Source of the DNA: Mesorhizobium sp. WSM3626
Lineage (GTDB): Bacteria > Pseudomonadota > Alphaproteobacteria > Rhizobiales > Rhizobiaceae
Direction: 5' to 3'
Assembly (NCBI RefSeq): GCF_000513935.1
Contig: NZ_KI911327.1
Coordinates: 1-41,965 of the forward strand
Length of the DNA: 41,965 bases
Under the pieces are notes generated by a model. The model made no database searches and had not been told where the DNA came from. It saw nothing but the letters and a program-made list of their open reading frames with translations. The translations under genes were made by a program, and so were the position numbers. This document shows, one piece after another, positions 25,275 to 33,697 of this stretch (its first letter is position 1; every line of letters starts with the position of its first letter).

Positions 25275-26146
25275 GCGTTTCGGACAAGGAAAAGGACGAG
25301 ATCGAAAAATCGTCGGCGCCGCTGATGGAGCACCTGATCGAGTTGCGCAGGCGGTTGATCTGGTCGCTCGGTGGCTTCTTCGTAGCCTTCCTGGTCTGCT
25401 TCTTCTTCGCCAAGAGGCTGTTCAACATTTTGGTCGTCCCCTTCAAATGGGCGACGAAATGGGCGGGGCTCGACCCGCACAAGGTCGAGCTGATCTACAC
25501 CGCGCCGCAAGAGTTCTTCTTCACCCAGGTCAAGCTCGCCATGTTCGGCGGCATGGTCATCGCCTTCCCGTTGATCGCCACGCAAATATACAAATTCATC
25601 GCGCCCGGCCTCTACAAGAACGAGCGCAATGCCTTCCTGCCGTTCCTGATCGCATCGCCCATCCTGTTCCTGATGGGCGCCTCGCTGGTCTATTTCTTCT
25701 TCACGCCGATGGTGATGTGGTTCTTCCTCGCCATGCAGCAGGTCGGCACGGACGACCAGGTACAGATTTCCCTGCTGCCGAAAGTGTCGGAATACCTCAG
25801 CCTCATCATGACGCTGATCTTCTCCTTCGGCCTGGTGTTCCAGCTGCCGGTGGTGACCAGCCTGATGACGCGTGTCGGCATGCTGTCGTCCAAAGCGTTG
25901 GCGGAAAAGCGCAAATGGGCGATCGTCATCGCCTTCATCGTGGCCGCGGTGCTGACACCTCCAGATCCGATGAGCCAGATCGGTCTGGCCATTCCGACCA
26001 TCCTTCTCTACGAGGTCTCCATCTGGGCCGCGCGATGGATCGAGCGGGATCAGGAAAAACAGCGGCTTGCGCGCGAGAAGCAGGAAGCCGGCGAGACCGT
26101 GGCGGACAAGGCGCCGGACGAGCCGCCAGCGCCAGCTGCTTCGTAG
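25271..26146 (+). CDS. tatC: Sec-independent translocase protein TatC
   Basis: TatC is the polytopic receptor for twin-arginine signal peptides. It starts with GTG at 25271 inside the tatB stop, so translation is coupled. The 291 residues have the N-terminal PLMEHLIELRRRLIWS signal-binding region and six predicted membrane helices. The APQEFFFTQVKLAMFGG loop and FxFG-type FSFGLVFQLPVV are present. A charged C-terminal tail rich in Glu, Lys and Ala ends in PPAPAAS. A strong terminator follows. Confidence 0.96.
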   Translation: MSVSDKEKDEIEKSSAPLMEHLIELRRRLIWSLGGFFVAFLVCFFFAKRLFNILVVPFKWATKWAGLDPHKVELIYTAPQEFFFTQVKLAMFGGMVIAFPLIATQIYKFIAPGLYKNERNAFLPFLIASPILFLMGASLVYFFFTPMVMWFFLAMQQVGTDDQVQISLLPKVSEYLSLIMTLIFSFGLVFQLPVVTSLMTRVGMLSSKALAEKRKWAIVIAFIVAAVLTPPDPMSQIGLAIPTILLYEVSIWAARWIERDQEKQRLAREKQEAGETVADKAPDEPPAPAAS

Positions 26147-26225
26147 GACAACAGGGCCGGGCCAGCGTCGGAAAACAGCAATTAGCCCATCTTGCATCGA
26201 TCAAGGATGCGGTTTACCCCCTCTG

Positions 26226-26266
26226 ACTGAAACGCATCGCCATAAAGGCGGTGCGTTTCAGTTTTT
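26226..26266 (+). terminator. Rho-independent terminator of tatABC
   Basis: A long stem (ACTGAAACGCATCGCC, 26226-26241, with GGCGGTGCGTTTCAGT, 26247-26262) has one G-U pair and a five-base ATAAA loop, and runs directly into TTTTT and GTTTT. It lies 80 bp after the tatC stop. Confidence 0.92.
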
Positions 26267-26272
26267 GTTTTG

Positions 26273-26319
26273 AGCATGTCGTTGTCCCAAAACCGCTGCG
26301 CACTTTTGGGCGACATGCT
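26273..26319. repeat. Rhizobiales-type intergenic palindromic repeat, copy 1
   Basis: Outer arms AGCATGTCG (26273-26281) and CGACATGCT (26311-26319) are exact reverse complements. Inside them CCCAAAA and TTTTGGG (26286-26292 and 26304-26310) form a second matched pair. The layout matches a short palindromic repeat I recall as widespread between genes in Rhizobiales; a related copy lies at about 33698-33745. It sits between the tatC terminator and the serS ribosome binding site. Confidence 0.65.
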
Positions 26320-26339
26320 ACCCGAGGAGCGTTCACACC

Positions 26340-27644
26340 ATGCTTGACATCAAATGGATTCGCGACAACCCGAAGGCCCTTGTCGAGGCGCTCATCAGGC
26401 GCTCGTGGCCGTCGGCTGAGGCGCAGTCCACGGTGGATGATCTGATCACCCGGGATGAGGCGCGGCGCGAGCATGTCACCGAACTGCAGACCAAGCAGGA
26501 GCGCCGCAACGCCGCCTCGAAGGAGATCGGCAACGCCATGCGTTCGGGCGATGCCGCCCTTGCCGAAAAACTGAAAGCCGAAGTCGGTGAGATCAAGGCT
26601 TTCATCCAGAACGGCGAGGCGCGCGAGCGCGAGCTCGACAAGGCGCTGAACGACGCGCTGGCGGTGCTGCCCAATGTGCCGTTCGACGACGTGCCGGTCG
26701 GCAAGGACGAGCACGACAATGTCGTCAAGCGCACCGTTGGTGAAGTGCCGACGCGTCCGAACTGGGTGAAGGAGCATTTCGAGATCGGCGAAGCGCTCGG
26801 CATGATGGATTTCGAGCGCGCGGCAAAGCTGTCGGGCTCGCGCTTCACCGTGCTCAAGAGCGGCCTGGCGCGGATGGAACGCGCGATCGGCCAATTCATG
26901 CTCGACCTGCACACGACCGAGCACGGCTATGAGGAGATCATTCCGCCGCTGATGGTGAAGGACGACGTTCTGTTCGGCACCAACCAGTTGCCAAAATTCG
27001 AGGAGGATCTGTTCTTCACGCCACACGGGGAGGGCAGGCTTGGACTGATCCCAACCGCCGAAGTGCCACTCACCAATCTCGTGCGCGAGGAAATCACTTC
27101 GCATGAAAAGCTGCCGCTGCGCTACACCGCGCTTACGCCCTGCTTCCGTTCGGAGGCAGGCTCGGCCGGCCGCGACACGCGGGGAATGCTGCGTCAGCAT
27201 CAGTTCTACAAGGTCGAACTCGTGTCGATCACCGACCAGGAGTCTTCGCTGGCCGAGCATGAGCGGATGACACAATGCGCCGAGGAAGTCTTGAAGCGGC
27301 TCGGCCTGCCGTTCCGCACCATGGTGCTGTGCACCGGCGACATGGGCTTTGGCGCCCGCAAGACTTATGACATCGAAGTCTGGCTGCCCGGCCAGAACGC
27401 CTATCGCGAAATCTCGTCCTGCTCGGTCTGCGGCGATTTCCAGGCGCGCCGCATGGACGCCCGCTACAAGGACAAGGACGGCAAGGGCAACCGCTTCGTC
27501 CATACGCTCAACGGTTCGGGCACCGCCGTCGGCCGCGCCCTTATTGCTGTCATCGAAAACTACCAGAATGAGGATGGCAGCGTAACCATTCCTGAAGTGC
27601 TGCGGCCTTACATGGGCGGCCTGGGAAAGATCGAATCGAAATAA
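26340..27644 (+). CDS. serS: Serine--tRNA ligase
   Basis: Class II synthetase that charges tRNA-Ser (and tRNA-Sec where present). The 434 residues have the N-terminal long coiled-coil arm (about residues 30-105, rich in Glu, Arg and Lys) and the TAEVPLTN substrate loop. Motif 2 is FRSEAGSAGRDTRGMLRQHQ and motif 3 is LNGSGTAVGRALIAVIENYQ. GAGGAG lies 10 nt before the ATG. The last base of its stop codon is the first base of the surE start (TAATG), so serS-surE-pcm are translationally linked. Confidence 0.97.
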   Translation: MLDIKWIRDNPKALVEALIRRSWPSAEAQSTVDDLITRDEARREHVTELQTKQERRNAASKEIGNAMRSGDAALAEKLKAEVGEIKAFIQNGEARERELDKALNDALAVLPNVPFDDVPVGKDEHDNVVKRTVGEVPTRPNWVKEHFEIGEALGMMDFERAAKLSGSRFTVLKSGLARMERAIGQFMLDLHTTEHGYEEIIPPLMVKDDVLFGTNQLPKFEEDLFFTPHGEGRLGLIPTAEVPLTNLVREEITSHEKLPLRYTALTPCFRSEAGSAGRDTRGMLRQHQFYKVELVSITDQESSLAEHERMTQCAEEVLKRLGLPFRTMVLCTGDMGFGARKTYDIEVWLPGQNAYREISSCSVCGDFQARRMDARYKDKDGKGNRFVHTLNGSGTAVGRALIAVIENYQNEDGSVTIPEVLRPYMGGLGKIESK

Positions 27645-28402
27645 TGCGCATTCTTCTGACCAATGACGACGGCATTCATGCCGAGGGCCTGGCGTCGCTC
27701 GAGCGCGTCGCCCGCACACTGTCCGACGATGTTTGGGTGGTGGCGCCGGAGCAGGACCAGTCGGGTTATGCCCATTCGCTGTCGATCTCGGAGCCGCTGC
27801 GGTTGCGAAAAATCAGCGAGAAGCATTTTGCCGTGCGCGGCACGCCGACCGATTGCGTCATCATGGGCGTCAGGAAGATCCTGCCCGGCGCCCCCGACCT
27901 GATCCTGTCCGGCATCAATTCGGGTGCCAACATCGCCGATGACGTGACCTATTCGGGCACCGTCGCCGGCGCCATGGAAGGCGCGCTGCTCGGCATCAGG
28001 TCGATCGCTCTCAGCCAGGGCTACAGCTATGTCGGCGAGGACCGTGTCGTCCCTTACGAGACGACCGAAGCGTTGGCGCCGGCGCTGCTGAAGAAGCTCG
28101 TCGCGGCGCCGCTGCCCGACGGCGTCCTGCTCAACGTCAATTTCCCCAACTGCCTTCCCGAGGAGGTGGCCGGCACTGTTGTCACCACGCAGGGCAAGCT
28201 GGTCCACAGCCTGTGGGTCGACGAGCGCCGCGACGGCCGTGGCCTGCCTTATTACTGGCTGCGCTTCGGCCGCGAGCCGGTCGAAGGCAAGCAGGGAACC
28301 GATCTCTTTGCCCTGCGCAACCGGCTGGTGTCTGTGACGCCGTTGCAGCTTGACCTCACCGCGCACGAGATCCGTGACCAATTGAGCAAGGCGCTTGCAT
28401 GA
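27644..28402 (+). CDS. surE: 5'/3'-nucleotidase SurE
   Basis: SurE is a metal-dependent nucleoside monophosphatase linked to stationary-phase survival. The 252 residues start with MRILLTNDDGIHAEG, whose NDD provides the metal ligands. The family motif SGINSGANIADDVTYSGTVA follows, carrying the remaining active-site Asn and Ser. The C-terminal DLTAHEIRDQLSKALA ends in ATGA, overlapping the pcm start by four bases. Confidence 0.96.
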   Translation: MRILLTNDDGIHAEGLASLERVARTLSDDVWVVAPEQDQSGYAHSLSISEPLRLRKISEKHFAVRGTPTDCVIMGVRKILPGAPDLILSGINSGANIADDVTYSGTVAGAMEGALLGIRSIALSQGYSYVGEDRVVPYETTEALAPALLKKLVAAPLPDGVLLNVNFPNCLPEEVAGTVVTTQGKLVHSLWVDERRDGRGLPYYWLRFGREPVEGKQGTDLFALRNRLVSVTPLQLDLTAHEIRDQLSKALA

Positions 28403-29058
28403 ACCAAGGCTTTCCAATCGACGATCGCGAAGGATTTGCCGCTTTCCTGCTGCGCCTGCGCGGCAGGGGCACGGTGCCGAAGGCGCTGATCGCGGCTTTC
28501 GAGGCGACACCCCGGCGCGGCTTCCTGGCGGCGCAGTTCCACCTGATCGCCTGGTCGGATCGCATGCTGCCGATCGAATGCGGCGAGGCGATCGAAGGGG
28601 CTGACATGCAGGCGGCGGTGATCGCCGCACTCGCTATCGAAACGGGAAACCGCGTGCTCGAGATCGGCACCGGCTCTGGCTACACTTCGGCTGTCATGTC
28701 GCGGCTGGCGGCGCGCGTCGTGACCGTCGATCGCTACAAGACGCTGGTCGAGCAAGCCCGGCAGCGATTCGAGGCGCTCGGCATCGGCAATGCCATCGTG
28801 CGCCAGGCCGATGGTTCCAACGGATTGCCCAATGAGGGGCCGTTTGACCGCATCGTGGCCTGGGCGGCGTTCGACAGCCTGCCGCGCTTCCTGCTCGACC
28901 AGTTGTCGAGCGGCGGCATCGTGATCGCGCCGATCGGGCCGGAGGAGGGCGAGCAGGTGCTGGCCAAGCTCACCAAGGTCGGCAGCCGTTTCGAACGCGA
29001 GGATATCGGTATGGTGCGGCTGCAACCAATTCTGCGCAGCCTGGCAGCGGTTATCTAG
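28399..29058 (+). CDS. pcm: Protein-L-isoaspartate O-methyltransferase
   Basis: Repairs L-isoaspartyl damage in proteins by SAM-dependent methylation. The 219 residues carry motif I as VLEIGTGSGYTSAVMSRLA, the acidic residue after it in VVTVDRY, and the family segment PFDRIVAWAA in place of the usual FDxIxVTAA. Its ATG overlaps the surE stop. The surE-pcm-nlpD order is the same as in enterobacteria, which supports this copy, rather than the tolC-linked one, as the classical Pcm orthologue. Confidence 0.88.
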   Translation: MNQGFPIDDREGFAAFLLRLRGRGTVPKALIAAFEATPRRGFLAAQFHLIAWSDRMLPIECGEAIEGADMQAAVIAALAIETGNRVLEIGTGSGYTSAVMSRLAARVVTVDRYKTLVEQARQRFEALGIGNAIVRQADGSNGLPNEGPFDRIVAWAAFDSLPRFLLDQLSSGGIVIAPIGPEEGEQVLAKLTKVGSRFEREDIGMVRLQPILRSLAAVI

Positions 29059-29154
29059 TTTCAGGCCGGCTGCCAGATCTCTTTCGGGCCCGGCTATCGG
29101 CATCGCCGACCATCCTCAAATGTTTTAAGAAAATTTTCGTCAGATTCTAATGGG

Positions 29155-29185
29155 TTAACCGCCCAGTAACATTAACGCGCTTTAA
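29155..29185 (+). promoter_or_regulatory. Candidate CtrA-type half-sites upstream of the LysM/LytM gene
   Basis: Three TTAA and one GTAA tetramers cluster here. TTAA at 29155, a 7-base spacer, then GTAAC at 29166 matches the CtrA consensus TTAA-N7-TTAAC with one mismatch. TTAA at 29172 and TTAA at 29182 are separated by 6 bases instead of 7. The cluster ends 40 bp before the ATG at 29225. CtrA control of cell-cycle genes is known in alphaproteobacteria; its action here is inferred only. Confidence 0.35.
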
Positions 29186-29224
29186 TCCTGTCCAGTTGGT
29201 GCAGAGTTTGTGCGGGTTAGTGCG

Positions 29225-30757
29225 ATGCAACTCAATATTTTGACGGCAAATAGTCGCAATCTGGCGCGGGGCTGCGCTGTTCTCATGATTGCGGGCGCGG
29301 TGGCCGGGTGCAGTTCCCAGGCTTCGCGGTTCAACAGTGTCGATGACGTCTTCACCTCCTCGACAAACAATCAGCGCGCCATCATCAACAAGCAGGATGC
29401 GGTGCAGCCCTATCCGGGCGATGTGTCGGCCGCTCCGCTCGACGGCAGCCATACGCAGTCGGTCAGTCGCTCCAGTCTCGAACCGGTTTCCAGCCGGCCA
29501 TTGCCGCCGCCGGCTTCCGCACAGGCGCAGCCGGCTCCAGCGCTGGCACCTGCCGCCAATCCGGTGCGTGTCGCATCGGCGCCGGCCCTGGTTCGGCCCG
29601 CTCCTCATGTCGACAGGACGACGACCGGTGCTGTCGCGCCGGCCGCCAAGCCTTTCAAGAATGCCCAGCCCGACGAACCGAAGATGGCCCAGGCAGGCAC
29701 ACCGCACGCGACAGAAATCGTCGTCAGGGACGGCGAGACCATTTCTGGCCTGGCGGCGCATTACAAGGTGCCGGCCGATGTCATCATGAAGGTGAACGGC
29801 CTGAGCCCGACCAAGGGGCTGAAGACCGGCCAGAAGATCGTCATCCCGGCCTATGGCTATTCAAGCAAGGGCGAGCCGAAGGTTGCCGACGCAAAGCCGG
29901 CGAAAGACGGCAAGCACGATCTGCCGGCCACCGCGCCGGACAAGGTCGCCGTGCTGCCGCAGCAGCCGAAGCTCAAGGAGGGTAAGTCCGCGGCTCAGGT
30001 CGACGCGTCGGCCGCCGCGAGCCAGCCCAAGGAGCCCAAGCCGGCGCAGCTGGCCAAGGCAACCGGCGCCGCGGGCACCTATACGGTCCAGTCGGGAGAC
30101 ACGATGTCCTCGATCGCCAGGAAGACCGGCGTCGGGGTCGTCGCGCTGAAGCAGGCCAATGGCATGAAGGATGGCTTGCTCAAGATCGGCCAGACCCTGA
30201 AGGTGCCGGCGGGCGGAACAGCGACAGTAGCCAGCGCCAAGCCGGCCAAGGTCGATCCGGTGACCACGGCAACCACGCAAGCTCCGGCAAAGACCACGCC
30301 GTCGGAAACGCTGGCATCCTACACGCCGCCGAAGAAGGACGCGAAGGTCATCCAGCAGGCCGAGGACGACGACGCGGTGGCGCCGGGTGCCACTGGGATC
30401 GGCAAGATGCGCTGGCCGGTTCGCGGCCGGGTGATTTCTGGTTTCGGATCCGGCAAGGACGGCGTCGACATCGCCGTGCCAGCAGGAACGCCGGTCAAGG
30501 CGGCCGAGAACGGCGTCGTCATCTATGCCGGCGACGGGCTGAAGGAATTCGGCAACACCGTGCTGGTGCGTCACGAGAATGGTCTGGTCACCGTCTATGG
30601 CCATGCCAGCTCGATCGAGGTGCAGCGCGGCCAGAAGGTCAAGCGCGGCCAGGAAATCGCACTCTCGGGCATGAGCGGCACGACGGACTCGCCGAAGCTG
30701 CACTTCGAAGTGCGCAAGAACTCGGCTCCGGTCGATCCGTCAGGCTATCTCGAATAG
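29225..30757 (+). CDS. LysM/LytM lipoprotein, NlpD/DipM-like amidase activator
   Basis: A 510-residue envelope protein. The ATG at 29225 gives a lipoprotein signal with lipobox AVAGC (Cys29). Two LysM peptidoglycan-binding domains follow, at about residues 163-209 (IVVRDGETISGLAAHYKVP) and 284-330 (YTVQSGDTMSSIARKTGVG). A C-terminal M23/LytM domain runs from about residue 395. In that domain the first zinc-binding His is replaced (GSGKDGVDIA in place of an HxGxD type), while YGHASS and LHFEVR remain. This is the degenerate pattern of NlpD, EnvC and DipM, which activate amidases instead of cutting peptidoglycan. Synteny surE-pcm-nlpD supports this. Confidence 0.85.
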   Translation: MQLNILTANSRNLARGCAVLMIAGAVAGCSSQASRFNSVDDVFTSSTNNQRAIINKQDAVQPYPGDVSAAPLDGSHTQSVSRSSLEPVSSRPLPPPASAQAQPAPALAPAANPVRVASAPALVRPAPHVDRTTTGAVAPAAKPFKNAQPDEPKMAQAGTPHATEIVVRDGETISGLAAHYKVPADVIMKVNGLSPTKGLKTGQKIVIPAYGYSSKGEPKVADAKPAKDGKHDLPATAPDKVAVLPQQPKLKEGKSAAQVDASAAASQPKEPKPAQLAKATGAAGTYTVQSGDTMSSIARKTGVGVVALKQANGMKDGLLKIGQTLKVPAGGTATVASAKPAKVDPVTTATTQAPAKTTPSETLASYTPPKKDAKVIQQAEDDDAVAPGATGIGKMRWPVRGRVISGFGSGKDGVDIAVPAGTPVKAAENGVVIYAGDGLKEFGNTVLVRHENGLVTVYGHASSIEVQRGQKVKRGQEIALSGMSGTTDSPKLHFEVRKNSAPVDPSGYLE

Positions 30758-30812
30758 AATAAAAAAAGCGATTTGCGGGCCGTCTGACCTCCAGTCCGGC
30801 CCGCCGGCTCAG

Positions 30813-30839
30813 GCCCGCCCCGAAAGGAGCGGGCTTTTT
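30813..30839 (+). terminator. Rho-independent terminator of the LysM/LytM gene
   Basis: GCCCGC (30813-30818) pairs with GCGGGC (30829-30834), and TTTTT follows at once. It lies 56 bp after the stop at 30757 and 30 bp before the minus-strand epimerase stop, between the convergent genes. Confidence 0.82.
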
Positions 30840-30869
30840 CAGTTTTGTCGGATGCCTGCTTCTCAAGGC

Positions 30870-31760
30870 TCAAAGATGATCGCGTAGCGTGTCGGCTATC
30901 ATGACCTCAAGGCTGCTGGCCTTGATACCGAGAAGCATCTCGGCGTCGGAAGAATCGACCAGCAAGGGGTTCTCGAAAAGATAGCTCATCTCGATGAGTT
31001 CATGCATGCCCAATGCCTCCATCTCGGCAGTGGAATAGGATCGGATTTCTGAAACCTCTCGTCGAAGCATCGCGGCGGTTTTCTGGATGAGCTCCCTGGG
31101 TGAGGCGTATTGCGAGGGGACGTGAAACGCGCGCCCCCATTCGCCCGCATAACGGGAGGCCGCGACAAGCGTCCTGGCGACGTCCTTGGTGAAGGTCCAC
31201 GCATGCGTCGCATCGAGGTCTCCAATGAAAGCGGTGGGCTTTCCCTCGATGATGGAGGGCAGAGCGACCAGCGAGAAGTAGCTGATGGCGCCATGCCCGA
31301 GATAGTCGCTCGACCGCACTTCGATCGCCGGTACGTCGGCACGGACCGCCCGCTGCCACATGATCGTCCTGGCGGTTCCTTTCTTCGAAGTCGGGTCCAG
31401 GGGCAGGTCGGAGCGAAGCGGGCTGTCGGCATTTTCCCCATAGCCATACAGGTTTCCCAGCACGATGAGCTTCGCGCCGACCGCTTCCGCCGCGCGCACG
31501 GTGCCGTCGATGATGGGGAAGAAGTCGGTCGGCCACCTGTGATAGATGGCCATGGCACACATGAAGATGGCATCGGCGCCTCGGCAGAGACGCGCGAGTT
31601 CCGACGCATCGGTGGCGTCGGCTTGTACGACCCGCACATTCCGCAATGCGTTCGAACCGGCGCTCCGGCTGGTGAGGACGACATCATGTCCTTCCTCGCC
31701 AAGAAGACGAGCGGTTTCGCGACCGACCGGGCCGGCTCCGACAACAACATAGAAACTCAT
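30870..31760 (-). CDS. NAD(P)-dependent epimerase/dehydratase-family (atypical SDR) protein
   Basis: A 296-residue Rossmann-fold protein. The N-terminal dinucleotide motif GAGPVGRETARLL (GxGxxG, residues 8-13) and VVLTSRS are followed by VVQADATDASELARLCRGAD, typical of NmrA-like or extended SDR proteins. The usual catalytic YxxxK is not obvious; GNLYGYGENADSPLR lies at the corresponding place. I chose the ATG at 31760, with GAGAGG upstream. The C-terminal region is helical. Its reaction is not determined. It is divergent from an AraC-family regulator over 98 bp, which suggests control by that regulator. Confidence 0.8.
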   Translation of the reverse strand: MSFYVVVGAGPVGRETARLLGEEGHDVVLTSRSAGSNALRNVRVVQADATDASELARLCRGADAIFMCAMAIYHRWPTDFFPIIDGTVRAAEAVGAKLIVLGNLYGYGENADSPLRSDLPLDPTSKKGTARTIMWQRAVRADVPAIEVRSSDYLGHGAISYFSLVALPSIIEGKPTAFIGDLDATHAWTFTKDVARTLVAASRYAGEWGRAFHVPSQYASPRELIQKTAAMLRREVSEIRSYSTAEMEALGMHELIEMSYLFENPLLVDSSDAEMLLGIKASSLEVMIADTLRDHL

Positions 31761-31766
31761 GGCATA

Positions 31767-31794
31767 GCCTCTCTTCCAAGTTTGATGGAGAGGC
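31767..31794. promoter_or_regulatory. Inverted repeat in the epimerase/araC divergent intergenic region
   Basis: GCCTCTC (31767-31773) and GAGAGGC (31788-31794) are perfect reverse complements around 14 bases. The left arm, read on the minus strand, is the GAGAGGC that serves as the epimerase ribosome binding site, so a hairpin could mask it. Alternatively it is an operator for the divergent AraC-type regulator. Confidence 0.4.
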
Positions 31795-31858
31795 GTGAGT
31801 ACAGGTCCAAGGCATTGAAAATCGCGCGGGAATTGCCAAATCTTGAACAGGTTTTGCC

Positions 31859-32695
31859 ATGAATCGAGAGAGCATGCGTTCGCAATACGCTCCGGTCCAA
31901 GTCGCGTCCGACGTAACAATAGCCTCCCGGCATATCGAAGCCGGCGTCCACCGCCTGCCTCGGGCGCCACACCATCGCATCATGATGCATGCCAGCGCGG
32001 CGACGCGCTCCTACTGCAATCAGGTCGGACGATATTTCGTCAGGCGCGCCGGCGATATCGACCTGGTGCCGGCCGGTCAGGAGGGCGGCTTCGAGGCCGA
32101 AACCTCGTTCAACACGATCGAGATCGCGTTGCAGCCAGCCTTGATGGAAAGGGTGGCGGCGGAGCTTGGCGGTAAGGCGCATGCATTGCGGCTCGACACG
32201 CGTCACCTGCTTCGTGACCAGCGCATCGAACATCTCGCTCGAGCGCTCGAGAGCGAACTGAACGCAAACTCGCCGAGCGATCCTTTGTTTGCCGAAAGCA
32301 TTGGCGCCGCACTGGCGGTGAGGCTGCTTGGCCTCGGTGAACCTGATATCGATCGAACGAACCGCTTGTCGAGTGCCCAGCTCCAGCGCGTGCTGGAACA
32401 CATCGAGGCGGCTCTCCACGAGCCGCTTTCGATCGATCAACTAAGCCGTGTTGCCGGCGCGAGCAGTTCGCATTTGCGGATATGGTTCAAGGTGGCGACG
32501 GGCGTCACCCTGCACCGCTATGTGTTGCGACGTCGCGTCGAACGCGCACGTGTTCTGCTGCAGCGAGGCGATCTCAGCACAAGCGAAGTGGCTGAAATGA
32601 CGGGCTTCGCGCACCAGTCACATCTGGCGCACTGGATGCGCCGCGAGATCGGCCAAACGCCGCGCGACCTGCGACGGGCGCAGCCGCCCAAATGA
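31859..32695 (+). CDS. AraC-family transcriptional regulator
   Basis: A 278-residue regulator. The N-terminal portion of about 170 residues is a probable cupin-like sensing domain. The C-terminal AraC/XylS DNA-binding domain (about residues 178-275) has two helix-turn-helix motifs: EPLSIDQLSRVAGASSSHL and STSEVAEMTGFAHQSHLAHW, with the closing GQTPRDLRR typical of the family. A second in-frame ATG at 31874 is possible. It is divergent from the epimerase gene, its most likely target, and its inducer is unknown. Confidence 0.9.
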   Translation: MNRESMRSQYAPVQVASDVTIASRHIEAGVHRLPRAPHHRIMMHASAATRSYCNQVGRYFVRRAGDIDLVPAGQEGGFEAETSFNTIEIALQPALMERVAAELGGKAHALRLDTRHLLRDQRIEHLARALESELNANSPSDPLFAESIGAALAVRLLGLGEPDIDRTNRLSSAQLQRVLEHIEAALHEPLSIDQLSRVAGASSSHLRIWFKVATGVTLHRYVLRRRVERARVLLQRGDLSTSEVAEMTGFAHQSHLAHWMRREIGQTPRDLRRAQPPK

Positions 32696-32733
32696 CATTG
32701 GCGTTGATCGCGTTGGCGACGCTATCAAACGCC

Positions 32734-33609
32734 TCAATCCTTTAATGGCCTTCCGAGACGGCCGGCAAGATCCTGCGTGAACTGCCAGGCGACTCGGCCC
32801 GAGCGGCTGCCGCGCGTCGTCGCCCATTCCAGCGCCTCTGCCCGTAGCTGCTCGGGATCGACGTCGAGGCCATGATGGCTGGCATAGCCGTTGATCATAT
32901 CGAGATATTCGTCTTGCGAACATTTGTGGAAGCCGAGCCACAGGCCGAAACGATCGGACAGCGAGACCTTTTCCTCGACCGCTTCGGACGGGTTGATGGC
33001 GGTCGAGCGCTCATTGTCGATCATGTCGCGCGGCAACAGGTGGCGGCGGTTCGAGGTGGCGTAGAAGATGACGTTGGCCGGGCGGCCCTCGACGCCGCCT
33101 TCGAGCGCTGCCTTCAGCGACTTGTAGGACGTGTCGTCATGATCGAAGGAGAGGTCGTCGCAAAACAGGATGACACGGAAGGGAGCCGTCTTCAGCAGGC
33201 TCATCAGCTTGGGCAGCGTATCGATGTCCTCGCGGTGGATTTCGATCAGCTTCAGCGGCAGGCCGGAGTGGGTCTTGGCATTGATTTGCGCATGCACGGC
33301 CTTGACCAGCGACGATTTGCCCATGCCGCGCGCGCCCCACAACAGGACGTTGTTGGCAGCGAAGCCTGCAGCGAAGCGCTCGGTATTGTCGACGAGGATG
33401 TCGCGGACCCGGTCGACGCCGCGGATCAGACCAATGTCGACGCGGTTTACCTTGCCCACGGGCTCCAGATAACCGGGATCGGCCTGCCAGACGAAGCAGT
33501 CGGCTACGTTGAGGTCGGTTTCAGGCACCGGCGGCGGAGCGAGGCGGCTGACGGCCTCGATCAGGCGGTCCAGTTTCTGGTTCAGGGCGTCGATGCTGGT
33601 CTCGGTCAT
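32734..33609 (-). CDS. DUF815-family P-loop ATPase
   Basis: A 291-residue AAA-type ATPase of the DUF815 family. The Walker A motif is GARGMGKSS (residues 92-100), Walker B is in VILFCDDLSFD, and a sensor-like VIFYATSNRRHLLPRD follows. The N-terminal 30 residues form a short coiled coil (ALNQKLDRLIEAVSRL). The cellular role of the family is not established. The ATG at 33609 is preferred over an upstream in-frame start at 33750, which would extend through an intergenic palindromic repeat. It is divergent from yajC. Confidence 0.85.
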   Translation of the reverse strand: MTETSIDALNQKLDRLIEAVSRLAPPPVPETDLNVADCFVWQADPGYLEPVGKVNRVDIGLIRGVDRVRDILVDNTERFAAGFAANNVLLWGARGMGKSSLVKAVHAQINAKTHSGLPLKLIEIHREDIDTLPKLMSLLKTAPFRVILFCDDLSFDHDDTSYKSLKAALEGGVEGRPANVIFYATSNRRHLLPRDMIDNERSTAINPSEAVEEKVSLSDRFGLWLGFHKCSQDEYLDMINGYASHHGLDVDPEQLRAEALEWATTRGSRSGRVAWQFTQDLAGRLGRPLKD

Positions 33610-33697
33610 ATCAGGTCTTTTGCTTTGGTTCTTGCGATGGCAGGCGGACCCGGTTCGATTCCGGCGGTTTCGAAACCGGTTGCAACCATTTGTTCGA

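Noticed and set aside
24500..26197. 565-aa minus-strand frame opposite tatB and tatC
   Set aside because: It is opposite two clearly coding Tat genes; composition is that of a reversed GC-rich frame.
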